From Warburgia ugandensis (taxonomy: Eukaryota; Streptophyta; Magnoliopsida; Canellales; Canellaceae): a stretch of DNA of 64,000 nucleotides. The translations under genes were made by a program, and so were the position numbers. The stretch spans positions 37,244,684 to 37,308,683 of the forward strand of contig CP141128.1 in assembly GCA_035236585.1 (NCBI GenBank), written 5' to 3'. The first letter of the stretch is position 1, and each line of letters begins with the position of its first letter. The notes under the pieces are model-generated. The model saw only the letters and a program-made list of their open reading frames with translations. It ran no database searches and was not told the origin of the DNA. Positions 22,774-38,678 of the stretch are shown in pieces.

Positions 22774-25396
22774 ACGCACCATAGTGCATCAAATACACGG
22801 ACTCTATGCCGTAGTCTAAATCCATATAGCGTCTAGATAACTACATAATAATCCACCGATAGCAATTGTGGAAATAACAAAATCCATGTCCGTATGGGAG
22901 GACCATGGCTGTCATAGTGGTAGCCTTCCCATGATTGCCCCACCCTACATGTAACCCCTCATTGGGCATGGTATCCATCATATAATAAATTTTGGAGATC
23001 AGGTGGCCAAACCCCACAACTCTCCTAGCATAGTACCCCCAGGCCTATGCCTGTCTAAATCAAAACTCTCAGGCCATCACGCCTAGATGTAAACTAATAA
23101 TATACAGGTGTCTTGCCTGTCCATAATATATATGAATATCTCATAATAATCATAACATCCTCACTTATTAGGTGATCGCCCACCAAGGATGTAATGTAAA
23201 ATCCTAAACTCATACATCGCATATGATGTAATGGTACCTATATACCTTAAATCTCTTTTATCACAATAACAGTTATGATATTTTTAAGAATAGATCGTGT
23301 ATATCCATTAATGTCATTCAGTACACTTCAATTATAAGCATGTCATTCATGTAGCATTTCAAATCACAAATTCTCATCATTCACAAGTAAACATTTTTTA
23401 TCTTCATTTATCATAAGAAATGCATAATTTAAATGACATAATATCTATCATAAGAATAAGATCATGTTTAAAAAAACATGCATCTTACTATTAAGATATG
23501 CTTTCTTAATTCTCCACCTACCTCGTGTATTGAGTTCATCCATTTTCCACTACCTTTAATCGCCCTCTTTTCCATGATCGACCCTGTGCGCTTCAATCTA
23601 TACAATGCATAAAAAATCTTTTCTTAATACATTCACATACATATAGATATTTAGATTTAATTATGATCATAATTTTAAGAATCTGATGCAATCCAAGGCC
23701 TGGATCATCATTATCAGATCTTTACATGGATGATCAAGACTCATGTGAGTTGATCAGGGCTTCTGTGGATGTCTGTCCTTAATTGAGGGTTGAGATCTAG
23801 GTTGGATCTGTGTGGACATCTAAATTGTGTTTTCCATTAGATTACATGATTAGATTTAACTAATTTAAGGATCTACATTGGTCGAATAGACCACTTCTAA
23901 CTTTGGATTGATGATCTGGGCTCCATTGTGGGGTCTGATTGTCGACCCGACGTCAACAAGTCATTGTTTGAATAGTGACAGATCAAATGGCTGAGGTTTC
24001 TTGATAGGTTTTCATCCAAATTACACCATTCTAGTCACATCCTAGCTAATTCAAGGTCATAGGATTCATCCGTGGTGTTTGATCATCGATCAGACACTAC
24101 AAAATTACTGTGTGGATAGTGTCCAATTGGACGACTATGATTGTCCGATCAGTTTGTAGTTAATTTACATCTAAATTCATCAATTCCTCTTTTATTATAG
24201 TAATTTCAGGGCTATTTAATTCATCTATGGTGTCTGATCAGCGATCAGACATCAAATTTTTACTGTATGAACAGTAACTGATTGGATGGCTGAGGTCGTC
24301 TGATCGCTCTTATAGCCTAGATCAACAAATTGAGTTGATTTTAGGGGTTTTCAACCATGTATCCACCTATCCACAAGATTAGACTAAGAAATGGACAATT
24401 GGATTGTCCTTAAATTTAGATCTATGATAGAAATTCATGGATTTAACAAATTTGACCAAATTAAGAACTGAGTTTTATAGATCTTACCTAAAGGAGGTGC
24501 GACCATGTTTTCCCCCTACCTAGGCATGCTAGATCAGCTCAGATCTACCATGAAACGGTCCATCCCTAGCCGAGTGCACTGTTCATGCCCCAATCCATGG
24601 TTATTCTCCTCTGATCATTGCAGAACCAAAGGGGAAATGGTGGTCAGTAGTTGTAAACGCCCGCACGCTTGAAAACTCGGCTATGCTGGTGACTGGGAAC
24701 CATGGGGGAAGACAACCAAGAGAAAATTCCGGTCTCCGGTGGAATTTGAGCACGCCAACCTTCCCAGGCCTGGCTGGGCCCTATTGTGGAGAGCTGAGGG
24801 AAGAAGGGACCGAGACTAGCACAACCTGCCAATCAAGTTGTGTCAGTCAGTCCCCAATGGGTTGAGTCAGGGAAGAAAGGAAAGAGGAGAGGAGGGTTTT
24901 AGGCATGCAGGTGGCTAGAAAAAGCATAGAGGGGTTCGAGTGTTTTTGGCTCACTGGCCACCCTTGGCACGCTGAGCCGTCAACAGAGAAAGAGATGGGA
25001 GAAAATTGAAGGTCATGGGTTGTTGGTAGGGGAAGATCGGTGCTTGGCTAAGCAACCAGAGGAAAACTTGATCTTGGTTTCCCCATTATCACCAAGAAAA
25101 TGTGATTTTGGGGAATGGGGTTTGCTATGCATCGATGAAAAAACCCGATCTAGGTTATCTATTGTCACTAGAAAACACAGATCCATTATGGATCTGCTCA
25201 GAGAAGATGGGGAGCTAGGGTTTGAGGGTTGCCAGAAAGATGCTAGAGAAGGGGGTTACTTCTGGGTGTCCAGAAAAACATAGATCCGCTAGAGATCTAC
25301 TCGGGCAAGAGTAGGAGTAGAGGGTTTGGAGGTTTTGCTTTGTTGGCGAGCTAAGTGTGTCAGGCATGACTGCATCGCCAGTGACTAGTTGGGGGG

Positions 25397-25398
<2 letters not shown>

Positions 25399-25467
<69 letters not shown>
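25399..25467. repeat. (GA)n microsatellite
   Basis: Uninterrupted GA repeat of about 34 units following a G run, inside the solo LTR. Open frames through it are artefacts. Confidence 0.97.
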
Positions 25468-25468
<1 letters not shown>

Positions 25469-25882
25469 AACTTGACAATGTGAGGGGGGGTGGTGCCAAT
25501 ATCAACCTGACTTCAAAGGCCCATAACTCCTTCATATGTACTCTATTTTTTTTGTGTTCTTTGGCTCCTTGGATTCCATTTTCCAAGTACTATCTAATGG
25601 TTTTGGTTTTAGTTTCAAATTATACTTCTATAAAAAGATATACCCCTTGAAAACTCATAACCTGATCATAGAATAGTAAAATTTTGGGGTGAAATTAATC
25701 TATAATCTGATTTTAGTGTTCTTTATGTTGTTGGACTCAATTTTTCGATTACATTCCAAATATTCATGCTTCCACTCAAAATTACACTTCTATAAAAATT
25801 TATTTTCGTTGGGTCAAAAATTCCAATTTCACATAATAATGCCCAAAATAGTATTTACAAAATTTGGGGTTGTTACAAGAGG

Positions 25883-27050
25883 GGTGTATAGGTGAATGCT
25901 ATGTTTAGAGGAATTAATAGAGTTTTACACAAAGTACTTATTAGGAGTGGATGCTATTGGATCCAAAGAAAGAAACAATAAGTTGCATTTTATGATCCTA
26001 AGGTTGGCTAACCTCTATTGAGTGGTCATGTATTGACTATTGATTATAAAGAACGGGACCAAATGCATCTTTGTGTTGTAAAATGTTGATGAACTCCAAC
26101 CATACATTGAGTAAGTTGATCATGCACTTAGGTAAAATTTGATTGTTGATGGTTATATTTTCTTTGACCACTCCATTAATTTATGCGTATGTGTAGTGAG
26201 CACATGGATTTCCTCAAGGCAATGAATCCAAGTTATGCAAAGAAACAGAAGTGGCTACAATTTGAGCATTGTTGCACTTTCAATATTTGGCTTCGTAAGA
26301 AGGTAAAATGAAAGAATTCACTTAAAATTAATAAACTACATTCTGTATATATGTATATGTAATCTTACTTAATTGCAATAATCATATATACTACTTAATA
26401 TGTGTATCCACAAATTCAAGATTAGCAAGAAGTAATAGTCTATGGTATATCCGAATCCTTGGGCTGGATAGATGATGGGACCATGACCAGAAGTAATAAA
26501 ATATGCTTGATATGCCATCAATGGTTATCATTTTACATGAAAGACCATGATAACTCAATAATGCAATAGGATAGTGGGGTTAGCTTAGTTGTCAATGCTG
26601 CATTCTTTTCCATTTCAAAGGATAACAGACCAATAGTGGTAGATGCCATTTATTATAGGGTTATAAGAGAGATATGGGCCTTGGATTATACTTTCAGAAT
26701 TGTGGTTGTATTTAAGTGTGATTGGGTGGAACACAATAAAGATAGCATCAAAATAGATGCCCTTAGATTGACATTGGTTGACCTTAACAGGATCGGCTAT
26801 AAAAATGATCAATTTATTTTAGCATCTCAAGCAAAATAAGTATTTAACGTGCAAGACGAATGTGATAAGAGATGTTCAACTATTTTATCATCCTCTCTGA
26901 GGAAAATTACTAATGAAGACAACCTAGGAGATACTGAAATAGATTACTCTTCTATTACCAAAACAATCCCATCAATCTAAGTAGTACCTGGTGGAAATGA
27001 TGATTATATATGTGACAATGGTGAGTATAGTGCTTGGGTTTGAAAACTAA
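25883..27050 (+). pseudogene. CACTA-1 transposase C-terminal part (DUF4218 end, DUF4216)
   Basis: It resumes after the LTR with PEGCI.ECYV. A later exon near 26205-26300 reads HMDFLKAMNPSYAKKQKWLQ followed by FNIWLRKK, then a probable intron (GTAAAATG at about 26301 to the AG before 26425). The DUF4216 region follows: YGISESLGWIDDG, DAIYYRVIREIWALDYTFRI, VVVFKCDWVEHN and LVDLNRIGYKNDQFILASQA (26640-26837). A TAA then interrupts before VFNVQDECDKR and the acidic C-terminal tail. The tail order matches TNP2-type proteins. The function of DUF4216 is not known to me. Confidence 0.87.
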
Positions 27051-27231
27051 ATATAGTTAGGGGTACATGGATTATATTAATGAGTTGTAATATAATTCTA
27101 GATTTATAATTAGCTCTTTTGTCATGAGCTTTATGGATTGATAAGTGAGCTATATATGATGTATATATCAACAAAGGATGATAAATGAGGATTTATTCTA
27201 AAAAATACCTTGATTTCCTTACTCATGTGTT

Positions 27232-27237
<6 letters not shown>

Positions 27238-27270
<33 letters not shown>
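27238..27270. repeat. (TG)n microsatellite
   Basis: About 16 units. It occupies the same place as the (AT)n tract at 13674 in the internally duplicated segment of CACTA-1. Confidence 0.95.
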
Positions 27271-27272
<2 letters not shown>

Positions 27273-27379
27273 AAAGAATTCATGATTCAATGTTGACTAT
27301 CATAAAAAATCAGTTTCATTGTGTATTAGTTGTTAGATATTGTAAAGTACTAGCATAAAATATATATAATTTGAATTGA

Positions 27380-27610
27380 AAACTAATTTATAAAGTTGTT
27401 TAGTGTAAACAACTTTAAAAGTCTATTATTTTTAAAGTTGTTTAGTACTAAATGACTTTAAAAGTAGAGACTTTTAAAGTTGTTTAGCACTAAACAACTT
27501 TAAAAATATATAATTTTAAAGTTGTTTAGTACTAAATGACTATAAAAGTAAAGACTAATAAAGTTGTTTATACTAAACGACTTCATTATGTATGACCAAA
27601 TTTAGTACCA
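27380..27610. repeat. CACTA-1 right subterminal array and terminus
   Basis: Six or more words of the type 'aaagttgtttagtactaaatgacttt' alternate in orientation, each a short palindrome-like unit, ending in ...gaccaaatttagtacca. The last 17 bases are the inverted partner of the left terminus. Confidence 0.75.
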
Positions 27611-28600
27611 AGAATAATCAACCAAATGTACACTAATCATTACATAGTATGTTTGATTTTTAAATTCCAAAAATTTAAAGTTTTAGAAAGTGAAAATTTA
27701 ATAGACATCAAATTAGATGTTAAAACCTCAACATTGGGATTGTACTAGAAAAAATGATTCCAACATCGCTAAGTTTGTTGAAATCAGAATTCAAATGAAT
27801 AAGTTTGACTTTTCTTAAAAAAGGCAATTTGGTAATGTCACAAGTGGGCCCAGTTGCAGAAATGTGAGATTTGAGTAGCCTTCTTCTATTTTTTTTTACT
27901 ATAATTATAGAACTAAATAATTAAATAGTAAATTTATTACAATTTTCAATTGCAAAATTTTCAAAAATTAAATTATTAAATAACTAGAGGGGGGCATTTT
28001 GATCATGGCACCCTTCCCACTTAAGTTATTAGTCGACAAAAACAGAGCAGACCAAGTTTTGTTCTAAAAAACTCAATTAGAGGAAACCCTAGAAGAGTTG
28101 GCCAGAGAGAAGAAAAGGAGAGAGAAGAGAGGGGAGAGGAAGAGAGGAGGAGAAATAGGATCAATTTAAGCCACCAGTGACACCCATACCCGTGCACAAG
28201 GTGAGGAAAATCAACGGTGAGAGAAGAAAGGGGAGAAGAAGGGAGAGAAGAAAGTTGAGAAGAAAAAGTGGAAGAAAAAGAAGGGGGAGAAGGAAAGGAA
28301 GAGAGGAGGAGAAAGAGGGGTCGACTTAGGCCCGCATAGCAGAGAAAAGCTGACATGGAGAGAAGTAGGGGGAGAAGAAAGAAGAGATGAAAAAGAGGGA
28401 GAAGAAGAAGGGGGAGAAGGAGAGGAAGAGATGAGGAGAAAGAGGGGGGATCTAGGCCCCCAGCGAGGATCAACATTTACGATGCCTAGACCTGCACGAA
28501 GGTGAGAAAAGTTGATGGTGCGAGAAGGAGGAGAAGAAAGAGGATGAAAGGAAAAAGGAAACATTTCTAGGTAGATATTCTGAATCTAGTTCATGGATTT
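27611..28600 (+). repeat. LTR-like upstream segment with purine-rich tandem repeat
   Basis: The stretch 'agaggggggcattttgatcatggcaccc' at 27986 resembles 'caggggggccgttttgatatcgacaccc' at 10290 in the B-family LTR, suggesting plus-orientation U3 sequence. From 28090 to 28560 the plus strand is almost all purine and consists of about three diverged copies (anchors at 28144, 28303, 28430) of a unit with 'gaggaggagaaa' then 'ttaggcccgc'. The minus-strand open frames here are Pro/Ser/Leu-rich translations of this tract, not genes. Edges are not resolved. Confidence 0.4.
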
Positions 28601-32370
<3,770 letters not shown>

Positions 32371-33236
32371 TACTACTAAAATCGGGGTCTATAATACAGA
32401 AAATAAAAGATGGTTTAAACATAACCATCTTATAAAAAAAAAAAATACAAGACGGTTTGAGAAACCCATCTTTTATTTTCATACTTTTTAAGATGGTTCT
32501 AAAAAACTATTTTAACATATATATATATATATATATATAAGACGGTTTCAGAAATCCTCCTATAAAGATTTAAAATATTAGATAGTTTTGCCAAAGTCAT
32601 CTTATAAAGTATGATTATATAAGATAGTTTATGAAAATTGTCCTCTATTATTTAGGTTTAGAAAGGATGGTTTCTGAAATTGTCTTTTGTTGCTTACATT
32701 TTTATAGGACTATTTCCTGAACTGTGCTTGAAATCCAATTTTATAAGATATTTTTTCAAAAATGTCCTTTAAATTGTCTTTTAAAATACTAAGTTGATCT
32801 TGTAGTTTTTTTACTATTGGCTACTTCAACAAAAAACTCATAGATTGAGTTGGATTACGTATGTTTGGTCCTGAAATTGTATTTTATCAGTTGATGTTGG
32901 TTTAGATATGTATTCTTTCTTGTTTTTGGTATGTGATTAATTTCTTTGATGTTTATAGATAGAAATTCACTTTCCTAAAAATTTTCCTTGCTGTGTATGT
33001 AGATCAATATTCATGCATGTGAATCAGTGTGTGGATCATTCATGTGTATATTGACCAGTCATGTTTTTGCATAATTCTTTCATATTCCAAACTTGGAGTT
33101 GAAAGGTAACATCCTCTAATATATATATATATATATATTATACATGTTTTTTTTTTCAATTGTATACACATTTTCTTTGCACATCGATTGTTTGGTTAAA
33201 TGCATGACCCAATATTCTTAATCTTTTCATGTTTAA
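32371..33236 (+). mobile_element. CACTA-3 left end and 5' region
   Basis: It begins TACTACTAAAATCGGGG, one base from the consensus terminus at position 1 and one internal change. Diverged 'aagatggttt..' / 'aagacggttt' subterminal words follow in both orientations to about 32770. Two AT microsatellites (near 32517 and 33120) follow, then the leader conserved with CACTA-1 and CACTA-2 ('taatcttttcatgtttaaaa'). The right end of this element was not found. The copy probably extends at least to the Transposase_24 relic that ends at 39920. Confidence 0.75.
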
Positions 33237-35190
33237 AAAGTCTAAACATGCATTTAAACTTCAAATTTTTAACAAAATGGGCAAATATGCTTTGCTAACT
33301 ATGAAAGATCATTTAAAGAGTATGAGGGAATACAAGAGTTCATATAGTTTGTAGTTAGGGCCAGTGGTGATTGTAATCGGATGCCATGTCCATGCTTTAG
33401 ATGTGGAAACCTAGAAAACGTTATTGTAGGTGAGTTAAGAGAACATTTGTGCATCAATGGAGTTGATGAAAGCTAGTACCCTTAGATATGGATTGGAGAG
33501 GGAATTCCTCATAGGCCATCGATAAGGAAGGAATGTGTATATGATCATGAAGCCACTATAGTAAGTGTAGCAAATAGTATAGCTGCCTCGATGTTTTGAG
33601 ATTCATAGAATGACTTTTAGGATTTTCTTGAAGAATTCCAAACTACATTGGAGGAATTTGATGATCCATTATACTTTGAGTGTACAGATTATACAAAATT
33701 GTCTATAGTGATAGAACTTTACAATGTGAAATCAAGATTTGGTCAGATTAAGGTTTCACAAAAATGTTGAAATTGATCAGTAAAATGCTATCGAAAGAGA
33801 ACAAACTAGCTAAGTCAACATGTCCCAATGACTGCATCTTACACAATAAGGAGAACCAAGATAAAATTGCCTTCCCAACTTCTTAACATTCAAGATGGAA
33901 GTAGAAGAAGAATTCAACTAGTCAACAAGTGAAAGATATTCCTCAATTATTAAATTCTACTGCATTTTTAATGCTTTGTGCAAGAAGGTGGTAGATACCT
34001 CCCAATTATAGGTAATACAGGAGCATATAGTTACATCCTTACGCGAGGTTCAGACCATCTTCCCACCATCTTTCTTTGATATCATAGTACACTTAACAGT
34101 GCACCACATTGATGAGATTTGGCTTTGTGGACCAGTCTATTAAAGATGGATGTACTTGTTTGAGAGGCACATGAAGGTGTTAAAAGGGTATGTACGAATC
34201 ACAATTGACCGGAGCAGCGTATCACTGGATGTTACATTATAGAAGAAGCAGTGTAGTTTTGCATCAAGTATTTATCAGGAATGGAGGCTATTGGAATCCT
34301 AAGAAAGAAACAATTAGGTATGTTAAATGATCCGAAAGTGGCTGAACCTCTATTGAGTGGTTGTGTATGTCGTATTGAGCATATAGAATAGGTCTAAGAA
34401 CACCTTTATATCTTGCAAAACATTAACATCGATAAAGTTCAGCCATAAATTAAGTAAGTGCTTACTCTCTCTGAGGTTTTTTTAATTTGCTTTTTCTTAT
34501 GCATGTTGAAATATAATATATTAATTAATTGCATTCATGTTATATATAGTTTTCATCCCTTCAATCTAGCAAGTACATGGACTTTCTAAAAGAGAGGTAT
34601 TCAAGAGATGCAAAGAAATAGAAGTGATTGCAAAATGAACATTATTGCTCCTTCAATAGTTAGCACCATCGAAAGGTAATTAATTACATCACAATAAATT
34701 AATGCATCATTCACTTAGTTGATTTGTAATTGCATGTGCATGTATACATTATGCATCTCACTTAATTTAATTAATATTATACACAGGTTTTAGATGAGTG
34801 AGATGTTTTAGGTCATTGTTTTTCTAAATCCTTGGGTTGGATGGCTATAGAACCTCCACCAGAAGTAATAAAGTATGCTAGTTATCCATCAATGGTTATC
34901 AGTTTCATACAAAAGACTGTAATAACTTAAGAGCACAACAAGGTAGTAGTGTTAGCTTAGTTACTAAAGCTACTTTCTTTTTGAATTCAAAGGACAATAA
35001 CCCCATTGTAGAAAAGGTTATTTATTATGGTGTTATATGCTAGATATGGGAGCTAGATCATACTTGTAGAACTCTGGTTGTGTTCCAATCATCCATACAA
35101 TCTATCTTCCTTAGATAGTATTTTATCCTATTGCTTAGTAGATCTGATGGTTAGAATGATCTTCTAATCTTTCAGATCTAAGTATTTACT
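33237..35190 (+). pseudogene. CACTA-3 TNP2 transposase, catalytic core deleted
   Basis: The N-terminal part parallels 14392-15110 of CACTA-1: CPCFRCGN-type Cys segment near 33390, IWIGEGIPHRPSIRK near 33490, LYFECTDYTKLSIVIELYNV near 33690. At about 33950 the sequence jumps from the position equivalent to 15115 to that equivalent to 16370, removing the whole TNP2 core and the GHRR segment. The DUF4218 end (34040-34230), the small exon (near 34580) with probable introns on both sides, and the start of DUF4216 (34800-35080; SLGWMA, YYGVIC.IWELDHTCRT) follow. Similarity to CACTA-1 fades by about 35190. Many stops and frameshifts are present. Confidence 0.82.
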
Positions 35191-36009
35191 ACCTCTAAGT
35201 CTTTGTGTGTCCATCTTCTTGATCTTGATCCTTCATAGATCCTTTGATCAACAATCTATACTTGTTGATAAAGATCAAGGGCCTAGATCTTCTATCATCT
35301 AGTTCTCCTTTGATCTAAGTTTAGTTTTCTGATCATCCCGAAGGAGGATGATCCTAGTTCTCTCCTTTGAATCATATTCGATCAAGGGTTTGGATTATCT
35401 AATCTAATGATTTAGATTTGTCTACAACATACATACATTGATACATTATAAAATGCAACATTAGGATTCTTATTATTCTGGATCATTCAAGATCCTATGG
35501 ATCTTATTTGATCATCCTTATCTTACTTACAATTTTTATTAGAATTAGATAATTTACTAACCTTTTATGCTCTTATTATTATTATTCAACTAATTAATGT
35601 TTTACTGGTGGAAGATAGCTTATTTTATCCTAAGTCTAAACTTCTCCTCTTATTTTCAATATACTAAGGCTTACTATTTGAATGACTGATTACAAAGTGG
35701 TTACTTCAATCCTCATGTAAGGAGGCATTTAGACCTCACAAATATCAACAGAAAGTAGGGAAAGAGTGAGGCTCTATTAGAAAACACCTTTAACCACCAT
35801 GTTCATCATTCATTAGAGTGACCTTAGCTCAACCTTTCGTAAGGTTCCTATGAGCATTTTAACCCTAAGTACTCTTTGTAATTGATTTTAATTAAATCCA
35901 TGAGCATGTAAAATGTCATTCATGTGGTTTATTATTCTCCTAGTTTGGGCCAAGGATTTGATCATCCTTATATTGTCCTACTAGCCCTTACCATCATTAA
36001 GTCCATGTC
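35191..36009. other. GATC-rich sequence and shared module
   Basis: No gene. Very many GATC tetramers occur up to 35520. The module shared with 4011-4340 occupies 35712-36005. This may be the leader or U5 side of the LTR-like element to the right. Confidence 0.4.
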
Positions 36010-38678
36010 ATTCATTCCATGTAAATGTCCTTCCAATCTATTTTTCATTTAATTACATTTTGAATGTAATTTACATAACATGAGCATTAAGGCACAAATA
36101 AATAAATAAATAATTAAATCTAATAATTAAATCTACAAAGCAATAAAATAAATTTACAATAACATTAATAATTCAAATAAACACATTTAAGATATCATCA
36201 TGATCCAATGGTCATCTTTCATCCTATTTAGGGTTTTAGATCTTGATCTTTTATTTTTATCATATCTACTCATTTTCTCAAAGTGATCTCATCACTAGAT
36301 CATTGATAACATCTTGTCACATGATCTGATCCTTCTTGATCTAATCGATCAAGAAGATCTTAGGCCATTTTATCCAATTTAAGGGCATAGATCTTAATCT
36401 ATCCCAAATTATCATCATCAAGCCATCAATCCATATGATCTAAACTTTATATCATCATCCAAATACATGTACACTGTCCAATCATCCTCGATCAAACTGA
36501 TCAGGGAGATTACCATTCACTTTTATGGATTTTACTACTTTTAAGGGTAAAGATCTTATAATCTGGAAAATAAATTAAATCCAACCATTTAATTATTGTA
36601 ATTATACATTTAGATAATCATATAAACTATTTTAAAAGGTCTGATTATGCTCGATTAATTAGATCATGAAGATCCATGCTCATTTTTTATGATTTTTCTT
36701 CTTTTAAGGCTAGGTTTCTTAATTAAACATAGATCAATCACTTTTAACCATTGATTCCATATTCTAGGATCACAAGATCATCAGTGGAATAGAATTATAA
36801 AGTCTAATCATTCTAATTTCACTGATCATAGGAATTAGTAATACTTTTCCTTATTAACAGAATTTTACATGCATCAAAACATAAATTTTCTGAGTTCAGT
36901 ACCTTATACAAGTAACAAGGAATCTAAAGCAACTTTTAGAGCTAAAATCGGAGCTAAATTGATCTCTCAATTGAAGAAACAAGGTTTCAGTACAAATATT
37001 GGATGGCTCAGATCTAATCTGGGCGTATTGGGTGCTGGAACTACCAGTGGCCCCCATCTCCACCACGGAGACGTAGGTGGCGGTGTCTTCGTGCCTCCTG
37101 GAAGCTCGCACACACAGTGGTGTGCCCATGGGAAGCATCCCTACTTGCTTTATGCTTGAGCATTCTAGGGTCCGATCTGTTGAGATAAGTTGTGATGGTC
37201 CGATCTACAATCCGATCTAGACCGTCGGATCAACCTTTCTCTAGGTCTCCCAAATCTAAAGACATCGAGAGCTGAGATTTCTTATACTAAAGTTTTTGGG
37301 CCCTAGGAAGTCATCCAATAGCTCAGAATTTGTATCTGATCCAAAAAATGATGAGATCTCTACCCTCCATGTCAGATCCATTGTTTTCGATGGATCAATG
37401 GTCGAGGAAGATCTCTGGATGCTGGAAAACATCAGGTAAATGTCAGAATGAAAAGAAAAAAGAGATATGCCGCTACCTGGGCTATTCGGTGAAGAAAACT
37501 TCACCGGAGATTAGAAATATCACCGCTTGGTTGGAAACATATATAGACAGAGCTTTCTCTGTCATTGTTGCTGGAAAATATCGGGAATCATGGGGCAATT
37601 GTAAATCTCAATGCTAGGAAGCTATCCAATGGTTTAAGATCAAGAATATTTAGTTCAATTGGCTAGAAGTAGATGGAGAACTTACCGGAGATGGTGATGA
37701 TGCCGAGGTTGTTCTTCGTTTTGAAATTATTGACTATCCAGATGGTGGATCATTCAAATTTCTTAGGGCTTTTGTAGATCAGCCCTGTCCGAATGCATCT
37801 AATGGTGAAGATTGAAAAATAATGGCTGCAAGTGGATGGCTAATTCAATTAGGGTTTCCTAGGCAAAAACCCTAATCTAAAGGAGATGATGCATCCCTTG
37901 ATGGGCCCGATAGCAGATATGGAATCGTCTGCCAGGTACGTTTGGGGACACACTCTCAGGGAAAAAAAATAAGAGAGGAAAGAAGGAGGAAATAGGGGAG
38001 ATGGGGGTGGATTCTATAGCTGATATTTTAGGAAATTGTAGGGGACTTCATGAGATACATTAGGAAAAATTTTGGGAATTTTTATGGGGAATTTATAGGT
38101 GTTTTTAAATTTTTTTATGATTACATGTAATTATCATGTTTCAATTCTTTTTATTATTATATTGGCATTGGATTCCCACTACCACCTCCTTCTCCACTAG
38201 CAGTTAGAAGTAGTTTAACTCATGATGGTGGTCTTCTAGACTGTTGGCTCACCTTGTGGGCCCCCACATAGTTGTGAAAAGACTAATTTGCCCTTTTAAT
38301 TCCAATAATGGAGAAAAATAGGGTATATTCCTATGAACTCAGAATTGAGCATACTGAGTGTCGTTTCAATAATTTTTCTAAGTACATTGTAAATTTTGAT
38401 GTCTTATGTCTTGATTATGAGTAAAATTACCATTTTATCCTTTTATTCATAAAAGTGAAGAAAAATAAGGATTTTTCATTCGGACTCAAAATTTGACGTA
38501 CTTACAGTCATTCTGATTGGTTTTTTGAGTAAATTACAAATATTCAAGTTTTAAGTCTTGATTTTATTTTTGTAAAAATGAATTTTCCTCAAACTCAAAG
38601 TTTTAGTTCCACTTTTAGAATTTCAACTTTTAATTTTTATTAATTCAATTATATTCATAAAAAATTGGGGTTATTACA
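36010..38678 (-). mobile_element. Minus-strand LTR (Ty3-gypsy-like) within CACTA-3
   Basis: The plus-strand end ggggttattaca at 38678 is TGTAATAACCCC on the minus strand, the same kind of start as the solo LTR ending at 25877. A minus-strand TATA box lies at 38097-38091, 581 bp in. A diverged second copy is at 58510-61011, with the TATA at a matching place. It contains a GATC-rich stretch (36181-36830) and a GC-rich block (37040-37140). Open frames near 36869 and 37330 have no protein features. The left edge is uncertain and no duplication could be matched. Confidence 0.6.
38091..38097 (-). promoter_or_regulatory. LTR TATA box
   Basis: The minus strand reads CCTATAAATTCCCC. The second family copy has CCTATAAATACAACC at 60394-60388, 617 bp from its own LTR start. 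Confidence 0.65.

Larger units (their letters stand above)
21781..25877 (-). mobile_element. 4.1-kb solo LTR inside the transposase gene
   Basis: The plus strand starts TGTGACACCCTGGG and ends GGGTTGTTACA, flanked by AGAGG at 21776-21780 and 25878-25882. The right end, read on the minus strand, is TGTAACAACCCC, a common plant Ty3-gypsy LTR start, so the orientation is minus. It carries a 25-bp minisatellite at 22701-22773, a block at 22870-23060 shared in reverse with the B-family LTRs, a GATC-rich part (23690-24480), a GC-rich part (24500-25000) and a (GA)n tract. No primer site, polypurine tract or coding domain is visible, so it is a solo LTR or a large non-autonomous element. Open frames at 24640-25590 do not resemble proteins. 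Confidence 0.85.
8495..27610 (+). mobile_element. CACTA-1: En/Spm-type transposon with four nested insertions
   Basis: Left terminus: removing the LTR at 8502-9820 joins GACTACT (8495-8501) to ATACATGAGGCTTTTAAAG. This matches the left ends at 55802 and 32371 and a consensus CACTACTAAAATTGGGG. Right terminus: the reverse complement of 27594-27610 is TGGTACTAAATTTGGTC, sharing the TACTAAA.TTGG core. Flanking triplets are AGG and AGA, close to the 3-bp duplication expected for CACTA elements. Subterminal arrays with 'aaagtcgttta' words lie at both ends. A TNP2-type transposase lies inside. Subtracting the four insertions and their duplications leaves about 5.8 kb, a normal size. All coding parts are broken, so the copy is not autonomous. 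Confidence 0.82.

Noticed and set aside
28021..28564. 151- and 117-residue Ser/Pro/Leu-rich open frames on the minus strand
   Set aside because: Translation of a purine-rich tandem repeat. The two frames overlap and the composition simply mirrors the GA tract.
35081..35110. LTR left boundary at TGTTCCAATC (35081) for the element ending at 38678
   Set aside because: The 5 bases before it do not match CTTTT after 38678, and weak CACTA similarity continues to about 35190.
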